From: Brachybacterium saurashtrense | GTDB lineage: Bacteria; Actinomycetota; Actinomycetes; Actinomycetales; Dermabacteraceae | Assembly (NCBI RefSeq): GCF_003355475.1 | Contig: NZ_CP031356.1 | Span: 620,001-684,000, forward strand | Direction: 5' to 3' | Length of the DNA: 64,000 bases | Shown: positions 59,679-64,000 of the stretch, in pieces | Position numbering within the stretch: position 1 is the first letter of the stretch | Layout: every line of letters starts with the position of its first letter | Notes under the pieces: model-generated | The model's database searches: none | The model's input: only the letters and a program-made list of their open reading frames with translations | Told to the model about the DNA's origin: nothing | Position numbers and translations under genes: made by a program

Positions 59679-59704
59679 ATCGTACTGGTCATCCGCTCTA
59701 CCAT
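59679..59704. promoter_or_regulatory. Face-to-face leaderless promoters of tesB and the 4HBT thioesterase
   Basis: Minus-strand TACGAT (59679-59684) ends 7 bases from the tesB ATG; plus-strand TACCAT (59699-59704) ends 7 bases before ATG 59712. Only 14 bases separate the two -10 elements, so both cannot be occupied by polymerase together. Confidence 0.55.
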
Positions 59705-59711
59705 GAGTCTC

Positions 59712-60245
59712 ATGACGTTCCCCGCTGATGATGAGCACCTCGATGCCGCTCCCGAGCGCACGCCCGTCCCCGTCGACGTCCCCGTCGCCGTGCGCTGGAC
59801 GGATCTGGACGCCTACGGGCACGTGAACAACGCCGCGATGGTGCGCCTGCTCGAGGAGGCCCGTGTGGCCGCCTTCTGGCAGCCGCCGGCCGAGCAGCTG
59901 GCCCTGGGCGCCCCGGCCCCGGCGGCGCCGCTGCCGGTGAGCGGCGCCGGCTCCGCGCTCAGCACCGTCATCGCCTCGCAGCGGATCGAGTACGCCCGCT
60001 CCCTGGGGCACCGCCGCGACGGCGTGGTGGTGCGGCTGTGGTTGTCGCGGATCGGCGGGGCGAGCCTCAGCGTGGACTACCTGGTGCTCACCCGCGACGA
60101 TCCCGACGGCACCGCGCCCTACGCGCGGGCGCGCACCGTGGTGGTGATGGTGGACGCGGCCGACGGCACGCCGGTGCGCCTCGGGGCCGACGTGCGCGAA
60201 CGGCTCGCCCACGTCACGGGCGAGCCGCTGCGCTTCCGCGACTGA
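59712..60245 (+). CDS. 4-hydroxybenzoyl-CoA-type (hot-dog) thioesterase
   Basis: A 177-residue acyl-CoA thioesterase. The signature VRWTDLDAYGHVNNAAMVRLLEEAR contains the catalytic Asp of the 4HBT family; SQRIEYARSLGHRRDGVVVR is the second core block and SLSVDYLVL the third. An in-frame ATG at 59703 overlaps the putative -10 and would add three residues; ATG 59712 is preferred. Pairing with tesB suggests shared control of acyl-CoA pools. Ends at a hairpin shared with the haemoglobin gene. Confidence 0.92.
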   Translation: MTFPADDEHLDAAPERTPVPVDVPVAVRWTDLDAYGHVNNAAMVRLLEEARVAAFWQPPAEQLALGAPAPAAPLPVSGAGSALSTVIASQRIEYARSLGHRRDGVVVRLWLSRIGGASLSVDYLVLTRDDPDGTAPYARARTVVVMVDAADGTPVRLGADVRERLAHVTGEPLRFRD

Positions 60246-60258
60246 GGGGCGGACGGGC

Positions 60259-60283
60259 GGGATCCTCCCCGGCGGAGGAGCCC
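60259..60283. terminator. Hairpin between thioesterase and truncated-haemoglobin genes
   Basis: Arms 60259-60268 and 60274-60283 pair over 10 bp with one mismatch around CCGGC; the genes are convergent. Confidence 0.5.
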
Positions 60284-60290
60284 GGCCAGC

Positions 60291-60764
60291 TCACTGCAGA
60301 CGGTCCGGGACCTGCTGCCCGGCGGCGGGCGCCTCGCCGCCGTCGATCGTGTTCACCAGCGAGTGCGCGGCCCGCTCGAGGTAGTCCCACAGCGTCTGCT
60401 CGTGCAGCGGGGCGAGCTCCAGCGACTCCACCGCCACGCGCATGTGCTGCAGCCAGGCGTCCCGCGCGGCCGGCGAGACGGGGAACACCGCATGGCGCAT
60501 CCGCAGCCGCGGGTGCCCGCGCTCCTCGCCGTACGTCTTGGGCCCGCCCCAGTACTGGGCGAGGAAGGTGGCCAGGCGGTGGCGGGCCCCGGCGAGATCC
60601 TCCTCCGGGTACATCGGCCGCAGCAGCGGATCCTCCGCGACGCCCTCGTAGAAGCGGTCCACCAGGCGCACGAAGGCGTTGAGTCCGCCGATCGCCTCGT
60701 AGAAGGTGATCTGCGGGGCGGGGCGCGCCTCCGGCGGCGGGGTGCGGGGATCGGGCGTGGTCAT
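60291..60764 (-). CDS. glbO: Group II truncated haemoglobin (GlbO type)
   Basis: A 157-residue haem protein. [60 protein letters not shown] and RHAVFPV (proximal His) match GlbO almost word for word; the group-II Trp is in [10 protein letters not shown]. Such globins handle O2, NO or peroxide near the membrane. GAGGAG five bases from ATG 60764 supports the start. The N- and C-termini are short Pro/Ala-rich extensions. Confidence 0.95.
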   Translation of the reverse strand: MTTPDPRTPPPEARPAPQITFYEAIGGLNAFVRLVDRFYEGVAEDPLLRPMYPEEDLAGARHRLATFLAQYWGGPKTYGEERGHPRLRMRHAVFPVSPAARDAWLQHMRVAVESLELAPLHEQTLWDYLERAAHSLVNTIDGGEAPAAGQQVPDRLQ

Positions 60765-60831
60765 GGGAACTCCTCGACGGCCAGCGGGGTCGGTGGGGCG
60801 GGATCAGCGGCGCAGGATCAGCGGCGCTCGG

Positions 60832-61782
60832 TCAGCTCTGCACCGTCTCGACGAAACGGGGCATCGCGAAGGGGATGTCCGCCGCGGCGAAGCCGGCGCG
60901 GATCCGGGCGCGCAGCTCGCGCTCGATCTCCCACTGCTGGCCGGGGGCGGTCTGCAGGGTCACGCGGCGCTGGTAGCGGTTGCCGTCCACGGAGAGGATG
61001 CCGCTGATCTCGCCGGGGGCGAGGGCGGTGTCCTTCCAGGCGGGGTCCTCCGCGATCTCGGTGGCGACCTTCTCGGCCACCTGCGTGACCAGGTCGTCGT
61101 CCGCCTCCGCGGAGATGTCCAGGACCACCACGGCGGTGGAGTAGCCGCGCGCGTAGTTGCCCACGCGGACGATCTCGCCGTTGCGCACCGTCCACAGCAC
61201 GCCGTCGATGCCGCGCACCTGGGTGGCGCGCAGGTTGATCGACTCGACGGTGCCCTCGGCGTACTCCAGGTCCACCCAGTCGCCCACGGCGACGATGTCC
61301 TCGAACAGCATCACGACGCCGGCGACGACGTCCTTGATGATGGTCTGCGCGCCGATGCCGGCGGCCAGGCCCACCACGCCGAGGCTCGCGATCACCGGGG
61401 CGATGTTCACGCCGATCTCGGAGAGGATCATCATCGAGGCGATCGCCCAGATCATCACGTGCGCGATGTTGCGGGCCACGTTCGACAGCGTGCTCGCCCG
61501 CTGCTCGCGACGGGCCTGGGCGGCCTTCTGCGATTTCGGGTCGCGGCGGATCACGGTGCCGGTGACGCTCGAGATCTTGGTGCCCGACTGCACCATGGTG
61601 CGGAAGAAGCGGCGCAGGAACCAGCCCGCCAGGAAGCTCAGCAGAGCGGCGGCGAACAGGATGATCACGATCTTCACGCCGCTCGAGAGGAGCCAGCTCA
61701 CCAGCTGGTCCATCAGCGTCAGGGCGTCGTCGGCGGTCGGTGCGGTCAGAAGCGTTCCGGGGTCCTGGGAATGGTCCAACAT
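60832..61782 (-). CDS. MscS-type mechanosensitive channel
   Basis: A 316-residue small-conductance channel opened by membrane tension. Three spans: residues about 28-55, 103-125 and 130-155; the third is the pore helix, starting ASLGVVGLAAGIGAQTIIKD, followed by the beta domain hinge FEDIVAVGDWVDLEYAEGTV. The C-terminal alpha/beta vestibule reads ALAPGEISGILSV, GQQWEIERELRARIR. TATCGT seven bases upstream of ATG 61782 supports a leaderless start. Confidence 0.94.
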   Translation of the reverse strand: MLDHSQDPGTLLTAPTADDALTLMDQLVSWLLSSGVKIVIILFAAALLSFLAGWFLRRFFRTMVQSGTKISSVTGTVIRRDPKSQKAAQARREQRASTLSNVARNIAHVMIWAIASMMILSEIGVNIAPVIASLGVVGLAAGIGAQTIIKDVVAGVVMLFEDIVAVGDWVDLEYAEGTVESINLRATQVRGIDGVLWTVRNGEIVRVGNYARGYSTAVVVLDISAEADDDLVTQVAEKVATEIAEDPAWKDTALAPGEISGILSVDGNRYQRRVTLQTAPGQQWEIERELRARIRAGFAAADIPFAMPRFVETVQS

Positions 61783-61789
61783 GACTTCG

Positions 61790-61795
61790 ACGATA
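61790..61795 (-). promoter_or_regulatory. Leaderless -10 element (TATCGT) for the MscS gene
   Basis: On the minus strand TATCGT, then CGAAGTC, then the ATG at 61782; it lies just past the pepN terminator hairpin. Confidence 0.55.
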
Positions 61796-61799
61796 ACGG

Positions 61800-61833
61800 C
61801 GCCCAGGGCCGCTGTCTGGAGCGGTCCTGGGCG
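61800..61833 (-). terminator. pepN terminator hairpin
   Basis: 13-base arms 61800-61812 and 61821-61833 pair with one mismatch around an 8-base loop, 22 bases after the pepN stop. Confidence 0.7.
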
Positions 61834-61854
61834 AGGTCGATCACGCTTCGGGAC

Positions 61855-64000
<2,146 letters not shown>

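Overview
The window is about 70% GC, densely packed, and rich in GTG starts and 4-base ATGA/GTGA gene overlaps. Its markers (WhiB7, AdnAB, UvrD2 with an HRDC domain, the DUF3107, DUF3117 and DUF5679 small proteins, FdxA-DapC, the succinylase lysine pathway) are those of a high-GC actinobacterium. The PFL system, peptide transporter and gene order suggest Micrococcales, probably a Dermabacteraceae/Brachybacterium-like organism; that placement is inference. It is a chromosomal housekeeping segment. No rRNA, tRNA, CRISPR array, transposase or prophage gene was seen, and both edge genes (peptide permease, pepN) are cut by the window.

Layout. 0-2.5 kb: end of an oligopeptide/nickel-type ABC transporter (permease plus a double ATPase). 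2.7-5.9 kb: typA/bipA, a membrane protein and a CDP-alcohol phosphatidyltransferase. 6.0-9.0 kb: fdxA-dapC and citrate synthase. 9.2-12.6 kb: a pyruvate formate-lyase locus in which PFL is encoded as two polypeptides, a 704-aa catalytic body and a separate 83-aa glycyl-radical domain, followed by the activating enzyme. 12.6-21 kb: a lysozyme-like membrane protein, dapD, an MFS exporter, an ArsR-type regulator with a clear palindromic operator, and an FAD protein followed by dapE. 21-28.3 kb: LOG-type protein, DUF3117, O-methyltransferase and tatB, then the opposing operon pepP - soluble MgtE-like sensor - DUF1003 - mrp.

28.3-52.8 kb is a conserved actinobacterial block that parallels the M. 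tuberculosis Rv3194c-Rv3211 neighbourhood: DEAD-box helicase, metallophosphoesterase, DUF3107, TetR, adnA-adnB, a phosphotransferase-fold protein, nudC, uvrD2, whiB7 with a long attenuator-like leader and upstream ORF, DUF5679, a YgjP-type metalloprotein, Nudix, a DUF2342 protein, a PDZ-Lon protease and a HAD hydrolase, then ettA. 52.9-64 kb: an apparent fusion of a decayed ECF sigma factor to its RskA-type anti-sigma factor, alpha-glucan phosphorylase, an orphan sugar-binding lipoprotein, two divergent thioesterases, truncated haemoglobin, an MscS channel and pepN.

Functionally the window joins pyruvate/formate fermentation (PflB + radical domain + PflA) with entry to the TCA cycle (GltA), three of the four succinylase-branch lysine/DAP steps (DapC, DapD, DapE), double-strand-break processing and repair (AdnAB, UvrD2), and ribosome-stress responses (WhiB7, EttA, TypA). 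Many genes carry a TANNNT-type -10 element ending exactly 6-7 bases before the start codon, the signature of leaderless transcription; this fixes several starts.
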